NCBI RefSeq assembly: GCF_021155775.2
Contig: NC_060232.1
Location: 14,606,251 to 14,670,250, forward strand
DNA from: Neodiprion pinetum
Taxonomy: Eukaryota > Arthropoda > Insecta > Hymenoptera > Diprionidae
Reading direction: 5' to 3'
Length of the DNA: 64,000 bases
Shown piece by piece: positions 33,387 to 45,361 of the stretch. Below the pieces are notes generated by a model. The model saw only the letters and a program-made list of their open reading frames with translations. It searched no databases and was not told the DNA's origin. How positions within the stretch are numbered: position 1 is the first letter of the stretch; every line of letters starts with the position of its first letter. The position numbers and the translations under genes were made by a program.

Positions 33387-33809
33387 ATATATATATATAA
33401 GCTCAACGCATCCGATGCAAACTCGTCAGTCTTACATGATACATGCAAGTCAAAAAAGTTATACAAAGTTCAGCTTATATCAACGTCAAAGTCATGGCAG
33501 TCGAAGCGTAATATACGGAACAAGAGACCGTGCAATGTCGCAGATCCCGCAGAGCCGAACGATGCTGTAACTTTAAAAATCTTGAGACGAAAATTCAACG
33601 TGCTGCAAAAACAAATCGACAACCTCGATCAAATGATCAAAGCTCTAGGGCTCACCACGGAGAAAGCCTTGGATCCCTTTTACACAGACTTTAAAACAGG
33701 CAGAAACCTGTCGATTCGAAACGCTGATAACATTTCTCAATTGGACACCCGACTAAGAGCGTTGGAATATGAACGAGAAAAAGCAAGCACTGGTGACGGA
33801 ACTGCATAA
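33387..33809 (+). pseudogene. Truncated coiled-coil frame (right copy)
   Basis: Mirror of 5951-6373, overlapping the integrase start. Confidence 0.4.
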
Positions 33810-34695
33810 GCCTGCACGCCGGAATTACCCGCGTCGACGTGTAGACGTGCGCGGCATCGACGAGACCTGGCAGGCGGATCTTGTTGATATGACGTCATAC
33901 GCTGGACAAAACAAAGGCTACAAGTACATGCTCACAGTCATTGATATTTTTTCAAAGTATGCGTGGGCTGTACCGATAAAGAGCAAGTCTGGAGATGATG
34001 TTACGAAGGCAATGGAATCTGTGCTTGTTCAAGGACGGGTGCCGAAAAATTTACGCGTCGACAGAGGAACGGAATTTTACAACTCGAAATTTGAATCGCT
34101 TGTGACACGTTACGGAATCAAACTTTACTCCACGTACAGTAATTTGAAGGCTTCGATCTGTGAACGTTTCAATCGCACGCTGAAAGGTAAAATGTGGACA
34201 CGGTTCAGCATGCAAGGAAGCTACAAGTGGCTCGATATCTTATCCGATTTGGTTTCGGCTCACAACAACACCAAACACCGAACCATAAGAATGAAACCGT
34301 CGGATGTCAACGTTGCAAACGAGAGGCTGTTATTACGTCAGGCGTACGGAGGGCTTCGAGCGATACCTAACATATCGGCAAAATTCAAATCTGGCGACAA
34401 AGTTCGAATCAGCAAATTCAAAAATGTCTTCGAGAAAGGTTACACTCCCAATTGGACGACTGAAATATTCACGATAAGTCGAGTGGAAAATACTCATCCT
34501 GTGACGTGCAAGCTCAAAGACTACCGAGATCAACCCATCGCTGGTGGTTTCTACGAACAAGAGCTCCTCAAGGTTAAGCATCCGGATATCTATCTGGTGG
34601 AGAAGGTGCTCAAGAAGCGTGGAAGAAAAATATACGTTAAATGGTTAGGTTTTGACAATACACACAACAGTTGGATAAACGAATCGGATATGTAA
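33769..34695 (+). CDS. Polinton-like integrase with chromodomain (right copy)
   Basis: Mirror of 5065-5991, 308 codons, intact. Asn replaces Thr in the segment SDV(N/T)VANE. Confidence 0.85.
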   Translation: MNEKKQALVTELHKPARRNYPRRRVDVRGIDETWQADLVDMTSYAGQNKGYKYMLTVIDIFSKYAWAVPIKSKSGDDVTKAMESVLVQGRVPKNLRVDRGTEFYNSKFESLVTRYGIKLYSTYSNLKASICERFNRTLKGKMWTRFSMQGSYKWLDILSDLVSAHNNTKHRTIRMKPSDVNVANERLLLRQAYGGLRAIPNISAKFKSGDKVRISKFKNVFEKGYTPNWTTEIFTISRVENTHPVTCKLKDYRDQPIAGGFYEQELLKVKHPDIYLVEKVLKKRGRKIYVKWLGFDNTHNSWINESDM

Positions 34696-34900
34696 CATTT
34701 TAATAAATGAATTTTTTTTCTGTAAAAACGTATGTCCCTCTTTATTTTATATCCGACACACAACAAGTATGCGTCTTTATTTTTTAGACAATCGACAGAC
34801 ATATGCATCGTTGTACAATTTCTTATATTTCGGAGCGTTCTTATTCACTATCCTACATAATAATATTTTATACATCATGGTACAGTTATAAATTAAAAAG

Positions 34901-37900
34901 CTAAGGTGTAGGCTTGTAGCCCCACGGAAGCGTGTCGGTTGTATTTTGGAACACGATCCGCTTGTCGTCATTCCAGCTCAGTGCTACTTTCTGCTGTTCT
35001 ACGGTGTATACCTCGTGCTTTCGACTCAATATCAAATGCTGATTTGAGGATAGATTTTCACGGTTCAAAACACAATCCAAATAATCGTTGAAAGTTATTT
35101 TTCTCAACGCTGATCCTTTGACACCTTTGGCACGTTTATTGTCTTTCTCATCTCCCAAGACTCGGAATGCGTACAACTTAGCTCTTAATCCTACAAATTC
35201 CAGCATTATTTTTCCATTATTCTCATCTTTCATCAAGCCGAGAACTTTTTTGTTTGCTCGAGGTATTCCGTAAACGTTGTCAAGCGGATAATCAGACGTA
35301 TCGAATTTGTGCAAGTCCTCCTTCATGTGTTCGTATATGTCGGGGACGGTAAAATTGTAAATCAAACTGTCGGTATCCGTGTATATTAATTTTGCTCGGT
35401 TGCCGAATTTCTGCTTAATGTAATTGTAATGAAAATCGTAGATATATGTTTTAGCCAGATCCATGATGGAGAAACCTGCATACAATGGTTTATTCAACTT
35501 GACTTTCGTCTTACTCATTTCAACGATAATTATATCTTTGCCGAAAACGGTGCAGCTGTGAAAATTGGGTTTGGCTATGGTAGCTCTAGCACCGTATCTT
35601 CCATCCCATTTCGTGATCCGTCTGACATCTCTATACTTCCTAACATTTTCCATTGTTTTGCCAAAAACTGCGTTGTTCATCAGTTTGTAAAAATTTTTCT
35701 CGAATTCGTTCTGAGATTTTTTGCGCAAATCGGTATTCAAATCTATGTATTTTTTGAGCCACGGGGTTTGTCTGAATTTGAGAACTCTGTGTATTTTGAG
35801 TAATTTTAAGCCTAATTGTAAGCATTGTTTCAAAACCCTATAGTGAACAACGTAGTTTTTCTTGGAAAGTAGCGTGGGCGTCAATTTCGGTTGCTTACTA
35901 TTCGAGATCGGAGGTATGTAGTGCTCCGGACACAGTGGTAAATCCTTATGAATTTCATGCAGTTCCTCAGGATATTCCAAATCCACCTCCAGTATGTAAC
36001 CAAACTCCGCATCGTCCGAGATGGTAAGAACGTCGCATTATCCGAAGTCTGATAACCATTCGAAGGAACTGTATGGCAGAGCAAAGCTCATAGCAGCACC
36101 GTACAAATTATTAACGTCAAAGTACATGAGATAAGATTCTTCGACCTCAGGATCGAATTCCTCTCCCATATATCTATTGTTGGCCTTGGCGTATCTATTC
36201 GAACACTGTGACACACCACCTCGAATACCCTTTTCGATAAACATAACCATGTCTATGTTGGTGAGAAACTCGAGTTCGATGCCTGTACATTTTAACATTG
36301 CATCAAACGACAGACCGGGCGCTGTGTAGTAATGTAACTGGTCCAGTTTGTACGTCGTCCAACAGCTCTGTCAAAAGTTTTGAAAAATGTCGGCTAGTAA
36401 AAACACGTCCGTCTGTAAATACAAGTCCGAATACTCTCCCAAAGTTTGAACGTTAAAAGTTTGCCAAACTTTACATGCATGTGCATAGTCGTCGTCTGAT
36501 ATATCCCGATCATTTAATTTTGAGTAAAATTGTTGTTTGGATGGTAGCCGTGTGTCCTCGAGCTTCTCCCAACTGTCTATGTATTCGTACGGGAACACTC
36601 CTTTTCTGGTCAATAACTGAAATTTATCTGAGCTACGATAAAATTTTCGTGTGATTGATTTCTGATCATCACCGAGATACGTTGCTAATTTCTCAAGACT
36701 ACTGGGCATGAAACGGTACGAATCTACGAATCTAAACTTTATATCTGTCCCCTCGACATATTTTGTAAAAGAAATGTACTTTTCTTTGTTTACGGGTAGA
36801 AGCTCAATTCTGCCCTCGAACGATGTAGCCAGTGCTTTGATCAGAAAATGTGAATCGTAACCCGACAGATTGTGGAATATCACTGGGATAATGTGCGAAT
36901 TTTGGTAATTTAGATTGCAACCTCGGTGAGCAGCACCACGGTACTTTCCCGTGAAATGGCAGTGATCACGATGTTTCACGTCTGTGAGTGTAAACGGTTT
37001 TTCACAAATGTGACACACTGTTGTTGAGTGAAATTCGTTGATTTGATTGAAATTGAGCGGTTCCATCGGTACAACAGTCTTGTAGTATCCCTCTAACGAA
37101 TGTGCCAATTCCGCTAACTCGTTCACAAACCATTGAACGCAAGTCTCTCCGCGATTAATTTTGAATTTTGAGAGCGAGTCGTCAAATGCACAATGTAGAT
37201 AGTAAGCTATACTATACGGAAGATGCTTCTGATAAATTGTTCTTGTACCCATCTTTTTGAGCGTAGGTTCCAGTAAACATTCGAGATCCGCGTAAATGCA
37301 GAATGGAACGGTTTCTTTGTGCTTGAAATTTTTGAATTTCAGTATTTTTTCCTCATCTGTAGGTAGAATAACTTTGGTTTTGTTTAAATTCATGCAATCT
37401 ACATTGTGCTTGAACAAACACCTTTCAGATTGGAAGTGTGATAGACACCTATCGCACAACCAAGTACGACCATTACGTTTAGAAATTTGAGAACTTGTCA
37501 ACCGCGATAAATTTCGAATCCATGCAAAATGATGTGTTACATTCTTTTCAATATTTTCCATACTATCATCGTCATCGTCGTTTTCAGACTCTATTACTAA
37601 AAGATGGATTGTAGGTTTATCAGACTTGTTTCGGCTTAAATAAATGGGTACAATTTCACTGCGCTTTTGTTTTTCCGCACCATCTATACCATAAACGTTG
37701 ATTAAGAGTTTGTTAAGTTTCTCAAATTTTGGAATCTGGTCTAAAGACATTGGAAAATGCAAACCGTCGTATTGTAGCACTGAGCTGAAATGTGGATACG
37801 AAGTAATTTCATTGGGATTTTTGTTGTTGGCTGGAAAGAGGGCTGCGGTGACCGACCAGAGGAAGCAATACGCGTCTCTGTTGCGGATGTTGACGACAGC

Positions 37901-38632
37901 CTTCTTATCTTGAATATCTTTGGGTAGTGGTGTGTATGTGAACACACCGCCTCGCAGTGGCACGTACTTGTTGATATTTACAGTCAAATTGATTATTTCG
38001 GTCAGCGACCAACCAGAGTCTCTCTCTTGAAAATCTTCCACCTTGGCCAACACTTTTTGCTTTACGTTCTCTTCGAACCACCCGTGTATGTCAGCTGGCT
38101 GGAGGATGATCTGGTTTCTGGTGTTAAAATATTTCATTTCCTCAACAAGTTCAGCGTTTTTCGTTATATCGAATTTACAACACAAGACACAGTTTGCTTT
38201 TAAACTTCCCACTTCTCGTAGCATTTTCTTCAGTCTTGCAGCGACGAGGTGTTTCGCATCTTCCAAAAACCTGTTCAAATCTTTATGCCGCAGATTGATA
38301 ATGGCTCCCGTTCGAATTCGACTTTCGAAAGCTGTCTCCAAATCTTCCCACCGTACTCGATCGCTTCTTCGTCGGCTTCGTAATCCGTCACCCACTTTTT
38401 GAAATTGTTGAAATTTGACTGTCAACGATTTCAGAATTCCAATTGTTGTCAAAATTCTTGTCTTCTCCCCGATCGTTGAGGCGTTGTTGCGTAAGATTTT
38501 ATTCAAAAGCCTGATATTTTGGGTTCCGAGTCGAATCCATTTTGCAATCTCTGCCGGTGACGATTTTTCAGATAAAATCTTGAACGCCGTTTCCATAATT
38601 TGTATTAATTTCAAACACTTTTCGGAATCCAT
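34901..38632 (-). pseudogene. Polinton-like family-B DNA polymerase (right copy)
   Basis: Mirror of 1128-4859 with the same two stops (36371-36373, 36038-36040). Confidence 0.88.
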
Positions 38633-38789
38633 GTTTCTTCTTCTTTCGATCACACACTTGACAAAGATAGAGTTGCGAAGCTTGCTCTAGAATGATCGCT
38701 CTACGCTGACATGGTCCCTTTTATGGGTAAACACCGACGTGACTCACACACACACACACACAGGCGGCTTCTTCACAGGGCTCACGAAC

Positions 38790-39135
38790 CCAACGTCGCG
38801 TTGCTAAATCCGTTGTCCGCAGGCCGCTCGCCGTCAAGTCGAAACTTGTCGAACGCATTGTTTTGTCTAAAATTCGTTCAAGGTCAGAGCGGATCTTTCA
38901 GAATTCAACGTCGCACCGAAATCCTTTGACCGCATGCCGCTCGCCGTCGAGTCGAAACTTGTCGAACGCATTGTTTTGTGTAACCACCTTATCAACCACG
39001 TGACATTCCAAAATTAATAGTTCCGAGAATTGTTTGTCCCAAATTCAACGTCGCACCGAAATCCTTTGACCGCGTGCCGCTCACCGTCAAGTCGAAACTT
39101 GTCGAACGCATTGTTTTGTCTAAAATTCGTTCAAG
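38790..39135. repeat. Subterminal repeats (right copy)
   Basis: Mirror of 625-970. Confidence 0.75.
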
Positions 39136-39286
39136 GCCGCGAGAATCTTCTCGAACCTTCTGGAAGCTCTCAAAACCTGACACACGCCAGGATTCCCGGT
39201 CGTACGTTCGAGGATCCACGGGGACCGCTCGAACGCCTGAGGATTCACGGAGTGCGCTCGGTAATGCAGTTATCGATCCCGCTCGA

Positions 39287-39651
39287 TGGCACGATTTTCT
39301 TCACCGACAAAGAATACAATTTATTCCACAAGGGGTAACACCACGACAATTTCAGGCATTTTTTACCGACGGTCACGGTCATTTGGAGGATTTTTCACCA
39401 TTTTTACCGACAATCATGGTCATTTGGAGGATTTTTTACCAACGATCATGGTCATTTGGGAGATTTTCTTACCGACGAACGGTCGGCAGAGCACATTTGA
39501 TCTTGCGAGAGTGGGAGTCACTTTCAAGGGTTTGCGTCTGGGCTGCGCGGAGCGGAAAAGGGTTTGAGTCTGGGGAGAATGTATAGGCGGACTGGTCGGC
39601 TTGGTCGGTAAAGAAGGTATTTCTACGCAGAACCCGCCTAGCTATACTACT
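39287..39651 (-). repeat. Diverged outer terminus of the right arm (TIR-like)
   Basis: Counterpart of 149-473, ending GCTATACTACT. It has three copies of the 32-bp tcatttgg-containing unit (about 39360-39475), where the left has two, and many substitutions. Confidence 0.6.
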
Positions 39652-39899
39652 ATAAACTATCGCAAACAAGAGTCTGTTAGTTAGCATTCGAAGGGTTCGA
39701 TTTCCGATTTTTGACTCGTTAATTAGTAACTACAGATGATGCGGACGTGACTTGTGAAATTTATCGCACTGTACATCATTTTAACCCCAAATTCATATGA
39801 AAATCATTACCACCCTTCCTAGATAAAGTCACGTATGGCCCACGAAATTAGATGTAACATTGTATAAGATCGAATATGGGGTAGGTTCTTGGAAATGTA

Positions 39900-40132
39900 A
39901 GTCATCATAATAACGTCGAAAATACTTGTTGACGTTTCGGCCCAGGGTGAGGGCCCTCCTCAGGACAAAATGTATAATTGGATCTGTTCAATCAATACAC
40001 CAAATAAAATTACAATTTTGAAGAAAATGCAATTAATAGTTATATTACAAAAATGATGTATAAAAATGATTATAATTAAACTTAAAAATAAAGGTAAACC
40101 AATTCGACACAAGCATAATTACTTCAGTGCAA
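39900..40132 (-). mobile_element. Penelope-like element, 3' end, separated from its coding part by the copia insertion
   Basis: Non-coding sequence with a hammerhead-like motif typical of Penelope-like elements, contiguous (minus the copia and one TGCAA) with the endonuclease-encoding part from 44905. The outer limit is uncertain. Confidence 0.6.
39929..39967 (-). ncRNA. Hammerhead-ribozyme-like motif of the Penelope-like element
   Basis: On the minus strand: GTC-CTGAGGA, a GGCCC/GGGCC stem II with a one-base bulge, GAAA, then CGTC. TTGT before and ACAA after the core can form part of stem I. Hammerhead motifs in Penelope-like retroelements are established; activity of this copy is unknown. 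Confidence 0.55.
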
Positions 40133-40430
40133 TGTTGAGCGAGTGAGTTCTCGGACTCATATCTCCCGCGCTTGCGTGCGCAGATGTGATAGGGAGAACG
40201 ACGAGGAGAAACGTACACGTTTCGAGTCTGGCGCTGTGGTCGCAAAAAAAAAAACAACGGTGGAGTCAATCAGTGCTGGACAAAGATTGAGAGACGAGCT
40301 CTTTCATTTTTTCTAAAAGCATTAAATAAAGTCTAATGTTCTGTATTTTTCTCATCCCATGTAATCGTGTGTTTATCTTAATTTCTGAACCATCACCTAG
40401 AATCCACTGGGAACGAAGCAAAATTCTACA
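40133..40430 (+). repeat. Copia 5' LTR
   Basis: 298 bp, TGTTGAGCGAG...TTCTACA, with AATAAA inside. Confidence 0.95.
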
Positions 40431-40580
40431 GGTTATGGGCCCAGTCGTTCTGAAAGAAAGATAGTATCGGTTATCGAGTCACGAGGCACGCGGCAGCCAT
40501 CTTCCGTGAGTGTTCTGTTGAATACGAGAATAGTCTCGTACAGTATATCGGAAGTGAAGTGCGCGGTAGCGACGACAAAA

Positions 40581-41330
40581 ATGTCAAACGAAGTCTCAGT
40601 GCGACACGTTGAGAAATTGGACAGAACGAACTTCATAACATGGAAGTTCGAAATGCTGGCTCTATTCCGAGCAGCGCGAGTGCATGAGGTAGTGAGCGGC
40701 ACGAATGTGCTGACGGCAGACGCTAACGCGGCAACGAAAAATGCATGGGAGGAGAAGGACGCGAGTGCGAAAGTTCTGATCTCCACGACTCTCGAAAGAT
40801 CGTAGAAAATCTCCTTAATTACGTGTGAAACCGCAAAGGAAATGTGGGACTCGCTGTGCAGTCAATATGAACAGAAATCGTCGTCGAGTGAGCTGCTCTT
40901 GTTGAAGAAGTTCCAAGCCTACACGATGGAACCGGGAGACACTGTGATACAGTATGTGTCAAAAATAAAAAATCTTGCGCTTCAGTTAAAAAACGTCGGC
41001 AGGGAGATGCCTGATGACATTGTCATGGCGAAGATTCTCTCCGGATTGCCGCAGAGCTATAGTGGGTTTCATCGTCATGGGACAATGTCGACGAAGAAAA
41101 GCAAACGATCAGTAAATTGACAGAGCGACTCGTGAACGAGGAAGAGAGACATGGAAAGAACGACGATTCAGTGGAAGTGTTATCAGTGATTAAAAACGGT
41201 GGCGCGAAGAAAAAAACGGGAGCATCACCGGGCTCAAAGTCAGAGCCGAAAAAAAACCCGAACACGTAAAATGTTTCAAGTGCTTCGAAAAAGGGCATTA
41301 CGCGAAGAATTGTCAAAAAAGGAAACCAAA
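40581..41330 (+). pseudogene. Copia gag
   Basis: From ATG 40581 (MSNEVSVRHVEKLD). It has TAG at 40803-40805, a frameshift near 41072 and another in the A-run near 41250. The knuckle CFKCFEKGHYAKNC begins at 41272. Confidence 0.82.
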
Positions 41331-41389
41331 CGGTGGTGAAGGAGATGGCGGTTATCAGAAGTATGTGCTAGTGGTAATGGTCGACGAGT

Positions 41390-44300
41390 GTGCAGCGAAA
41401 GCGCGGGAGAATCGCGTTGGTATCTCGTCGGAGCAGAGTAGGAAACTACTGGAGGTCGATAAGTACGATGCCTGGCTGGCCGACAGCGGAGCATCTCGAC
41501 ACATCTAACATCGCCGCGAGTGGTTCGAAACTCTCCACACTGGCGTCGGTGGCACTGTTGTGCTTGGCAACGACGGTGAATGTGTTATAGAAGGAGAGGG
41601 GACGATAATTCTCGAAGCGTATGTCAACGGCAAGTGGAACAGCGTGCAAATAAATAGAGTTCTATATGTACCGGAAATCAAGCAAAATCTGATCTCGATG
41701 GGAACATGTGCAAGGAAAGAATGCTTTATCGAAATCGACGATACGTTGTTGACAGTGTCGTGTAAAAATGAAGTGATCATGGCAGGCGTGTAACAAGAAA
41801 ACGCAATCTATCGTATGTTCGTTCGAGTGAGATTGCCGAGTGAAGACACCGAGGCGAATGTGTCGTCAATCGACCTGAAAACCTGGCATGAACGTCTAGG
41901 ACATATGGGTGCTCGCCCTCTAGAGGACATGGTAAAAAACGGTCTGGTTGACGAAGTGAAGTTAAAAAATTCTGACAAGTTCTTTTATGAGCCGTGTCAA
42001 CTTGGAAAGGCACATCGATTGCCGTTTCGGAAAAATTCGAGTGCGCGAACAACCGAACCCGGTGAGTGTGTTCACTCAGATGTGTGTGGGCCAATCCAAG
42101 TGATATCTCAAGGAGGTGCAAACTTCTACGTCACGTTCATCGATGAAGCCTCGGGTTTTTGTACTATTTATTTTTTGATACACAAACACGAAGTTTTTGA
42201 AAAGTTTAAAGCGTACGATCGTTTAGTCAAAAACAAATTCGGGAGAAAGCTACGAACGATACGCTCGGACAACGGAGGAGAGTACAAAAGCAAGAAGATG
42301 GCGGACTGTCTTGAGGCTCGGGGAATCACGATGGAAAATACGGCGCTGCACACACCACAGCATAACGGTCGAGCTAAAAGAGAAAATCGGACAATCTTCG
42401 AGAGTGCTCGTACGATGCTCAGGGCAAAGGAGCTACCGAAGTGGTTGTAGGCAGAGGCTGTCAACACTGCGGTATATGTGCTCAATCGGACGACGCACTC
42501 CAACAGAGAAGGAGTCAAAACAGCGTTCGAACTTTGGACTGGGCAAAAGCCAAATCTTTGTCATGTGAGAGTGTTCGGGTCGACTGCATATGTGCACGTT
42601 CCGAAGCAATTACGTCAAAAGCTCGATGATAAGGCAAGAAAAGTGATACTGGTGGGTTATCAAGGGGAATCGTCGAACTATCGGTTGTACGATGCAAAGA
42701 AAAAGACGATAATAGTGTCTCGCGATGTAGTATTCGACGAGAAATTGACTAGAGAGTGCACGAATACGAGTGAATCCGAAGACGATGTATCGTATCAGGT
42801 GAGAATCGAGCAAGAAAATGAGGTCGTTGAGATTCTAGACGAATCCGACGAAGAGATCGATCACGAGGTCGTTGAGCCTTGTCAACAGCAGGTTGATCGA
42901 GAGGTCATCGAATCACGTCAACAGCAGGAAGTCGTCGAAGAGGAAGCACCGGCGGAACGCCAGCTGAGAGACCGGAGTTTGATTCAACGGCCGAACAGAT
43001 ATCGACTGGACATCGATTTTGTCGACTACAAGACGCCGGAGACTCTTCAGGAAGCGGTAAGTGGGCGAAACGGGGCCAAGTGGTCGCAAGCCATCGAGGG
43101 TGAGCTTCTAGCTCATGAAAAAAACGAGACATGGAGAGTGGTCCGAAAGAAGCCGGACGTCAGCGTCATCGGCACCAAGTGGGTGTTTAAAGTGCTTCAG
43201 GGGTCAACAAACGGTGAGTGTCGTTTTAAGGCCAGACTGTGTGCACGGGATTTTTTGCAGAAATACGAAGTGGACTTTAATCAGACTTTCGCACCTGTCG
43301 TGCGTTACGACTCACTCCGTGCGTTCCTGACAAAAGTGACACAAGCCGACCTTGAACTCGTACAATTTGACGTCTGTACTATTTTTCTATATGGAGATCT
43401 TGAGGAGGAGATCTTCATAAAAATTCCCGAGGGTCTCACAGTGAACAAAAATCCCAGTGCGCGAGAAAATTACGTGTGCAAACTTAAAAAGTCCCTATAC
43501 GGGTTAAAACAAGCACCCAGGTGCTGGAACCAAAAATTCACTGAGTTCCTAAAAGAATTCAGTTTCACACAGGGTGAAGCGGATCAGTGTATTTTTAAGG
43601 ACTGTGTCGAGGGTAAAAGTGTGAATCTCGCGTTGTTTGTCGACGACGGGCTTGTTGCCGCAAAGTCGAAAGAAGTGCTAGATGCGGTGGTTATATATCT
43701 AAAAAGCGCGTTTCAAATTACGATTGGGAACGCGGAAAAATTTGTAGGGCTGCAGATACCGAGAAATCGTTCCGAGAGATCAATCTTCATACGTCAGACT
43801 GAGTATGTCGAGAAAGTTTTTAAGAAGTTCGGTATGTTTGAAGCGAAACCATTGTGCGTGCCAGCCGACCCGAATGTTATGTTAAGCCCGGTAGAAAACG
43901 AGAGTGAGTGTGTAGATGTGCCGTACCGAGAGGCTGTCGGTTCGCTCATGTTCTGGCAATTGTGTCTCGTCCAGATATGGCCTACGCGGTCAATTTGGTC
44001 TCGAAGTACTTGAATAAACACGGGTAAGCGCATTGGAAGGCTGTGAAGCGTATTTTCGCGTATCTTGTCTGAGCCAAAGATCGCGGAATTTCGTTCTCAA
44101 ACGGAGGCAGTGAGCTGGAGCTCATTGGTTATTGTGACGCGTATTTCGCGGGTGATGTAGCAACGCGCAGATCGACCACGGGATATGCTTTCAGTTTTGC
44201 CAACGGGCTAATAACTTGGTCGAGTCAGAGGCAAAAAAATCGTGACTCTGAGCACCACGGAGTCAGAATATGTGGCTGCTACAGCGGCCGCGCGAGAGGC

Positions 44301-44560
44301 TATTGGGCTGAGAAGAATGCTCGTAGAACCGGTTCGCATTGCGAGAAAGCGACTGTACTCTGGGTTGATAACCAAAGTGCGATAAAACTCACACGAAATC
44401 CCGAACTTCATAAGCGTACTGAGCATATCGATGTTAAGTACCATTATGTTCGTGAAAAAGTAACAAGTCGTGAGGTCGAGATAAAGTATGTACCGATTGA
44501 GTGCCAGCGGGCAGATATTTTTACAAAAGCGTTGCCAAGGGTGCAATTCAATAACTTGTG
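41390..44560 (+). pseudogene. Copia pol: protease, integrase, RT, RNase H
   Basis: One main frame with stops at 41506 (TAA), 41791 (TAA) and 42448 (TAG), then a frameshift near 43955 before RNase H, which has further stops. Protease ADSGAS is at 41479. The integrase begins WHERLGH near 41884; the first Cys of its zinc pair is Tyr (YEPC). HSDVCGP and RSDNGGEY give two catalytic Asp. RT spans about 43110-43800 with FVDD near 43639. The longest intact piece is 42478-44013. Confidence 0.88.
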
Positions 44561-44598
44561 TAGTATGCTAGCTATAGTGAGTGCTCGAACGGTGAGTG

Positions 44599-44904
44599 TG
44601 TTGAGCGAGTGAGTTCTCGGACTCATATCTCCCGCGCCTGCGTGCGCAGATGTGATAGGGAGAATGACGAGGAGAAATGTACACCTTTCGAGTCTGGCGC
44701 TGTGGTTGTAAAAAAAAAAAAAAAAGAACAACGGTGTAGCCAGTTAGTGCTGGACATACGTTGAGAGACGAGCTCTTGTATTTTTTCTAAACGCATTAAA
44801 TAAAGTCTAATGTTCCGTATTTTTCTCATCCCATGTAATCGTGTGTTTATCTCAATTTCTGAACCATCACCTAGAATCCACTGGGAACGAAGCAAAACTC
44901 TACA
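44599..44904 (+). repeat. Copia 3' LTR
   Basis: 306 bp, followed directly by the TGCAA duplication. Confidence 0.95.
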
Positions 44905-45361
44905 TGCAACGTAGCGAGGCATGTGCACTTTTTGTAGTTGTATAAGATACAATTTAAATGTTTAACGAGAAAAAAAATTAAAGGTTGAGTTAAATAAAAA
45001 TAGATTAAATATGAATGGATTTAAATTTATACAACGATTACTTTGGATGCTAAGGCCATTTTTGTTAAATAAATGGCTATACGTAACTCCCAACTACTCA
45101 TGTTCAGAAACATATTTTGTTGAAGAGGTCAAACAAATAGAGTAAATGAATTGTCAAACAGAGTATAACGGTTAACTGCCATCCGGCAACTGAGGAAGAG
45201 GCAGTGTATTAAGCTAGAATCAAAATCCACAATTCCATAAATGAATCAGTGTAGGAGACAAAGAGAAGCTCATAGAAATTTATCGATAGAATGAACGGTC
45301 GGTAAGAAGTAATTCGATTGTTACGGTCTGATGAGAGAGGTGTATACGGTATTTAAGTGTT

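Larger units (their letters stand above)
19947..39651 (-). repeat. Right arm of the 39.5-kb inverted repeat
   Basis: Mirror of 149-19779. Identity looks complete over long stretches up to 39286. From 39287 to 39651 the sequence is a diverged version of the left terminus and has one extra 32-bp tandem unit. Confidence 0.95.
40133..44904 (+). mobile_element. Copia-type LTR retrotransposon, degenerate
   Basis: 4,772 bp with LTRs 40133-40430 and 44599-44904 and a perfect TGCAA target duplication (40128-40132, 44905-44909). The primer site ggttatgggcccagtc right after the LTR matches the internal initiator-tRNA-Met site used by Drosophila copia. Gag, protease, integrase, RT and RNase H are all present in order but carry stops and frameshifts. 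About 20 LTR mismatches indicate an older insertion than Gypsy-C. Confidence 0.95.

Noticed and set aside
143..39657. Six-base target duplication for a 39.5-kb Polinton-type insertion
   Set aside because: Flanking hexamers tctgag and ataaac do not match, and shifting the border by a few bases did not help.
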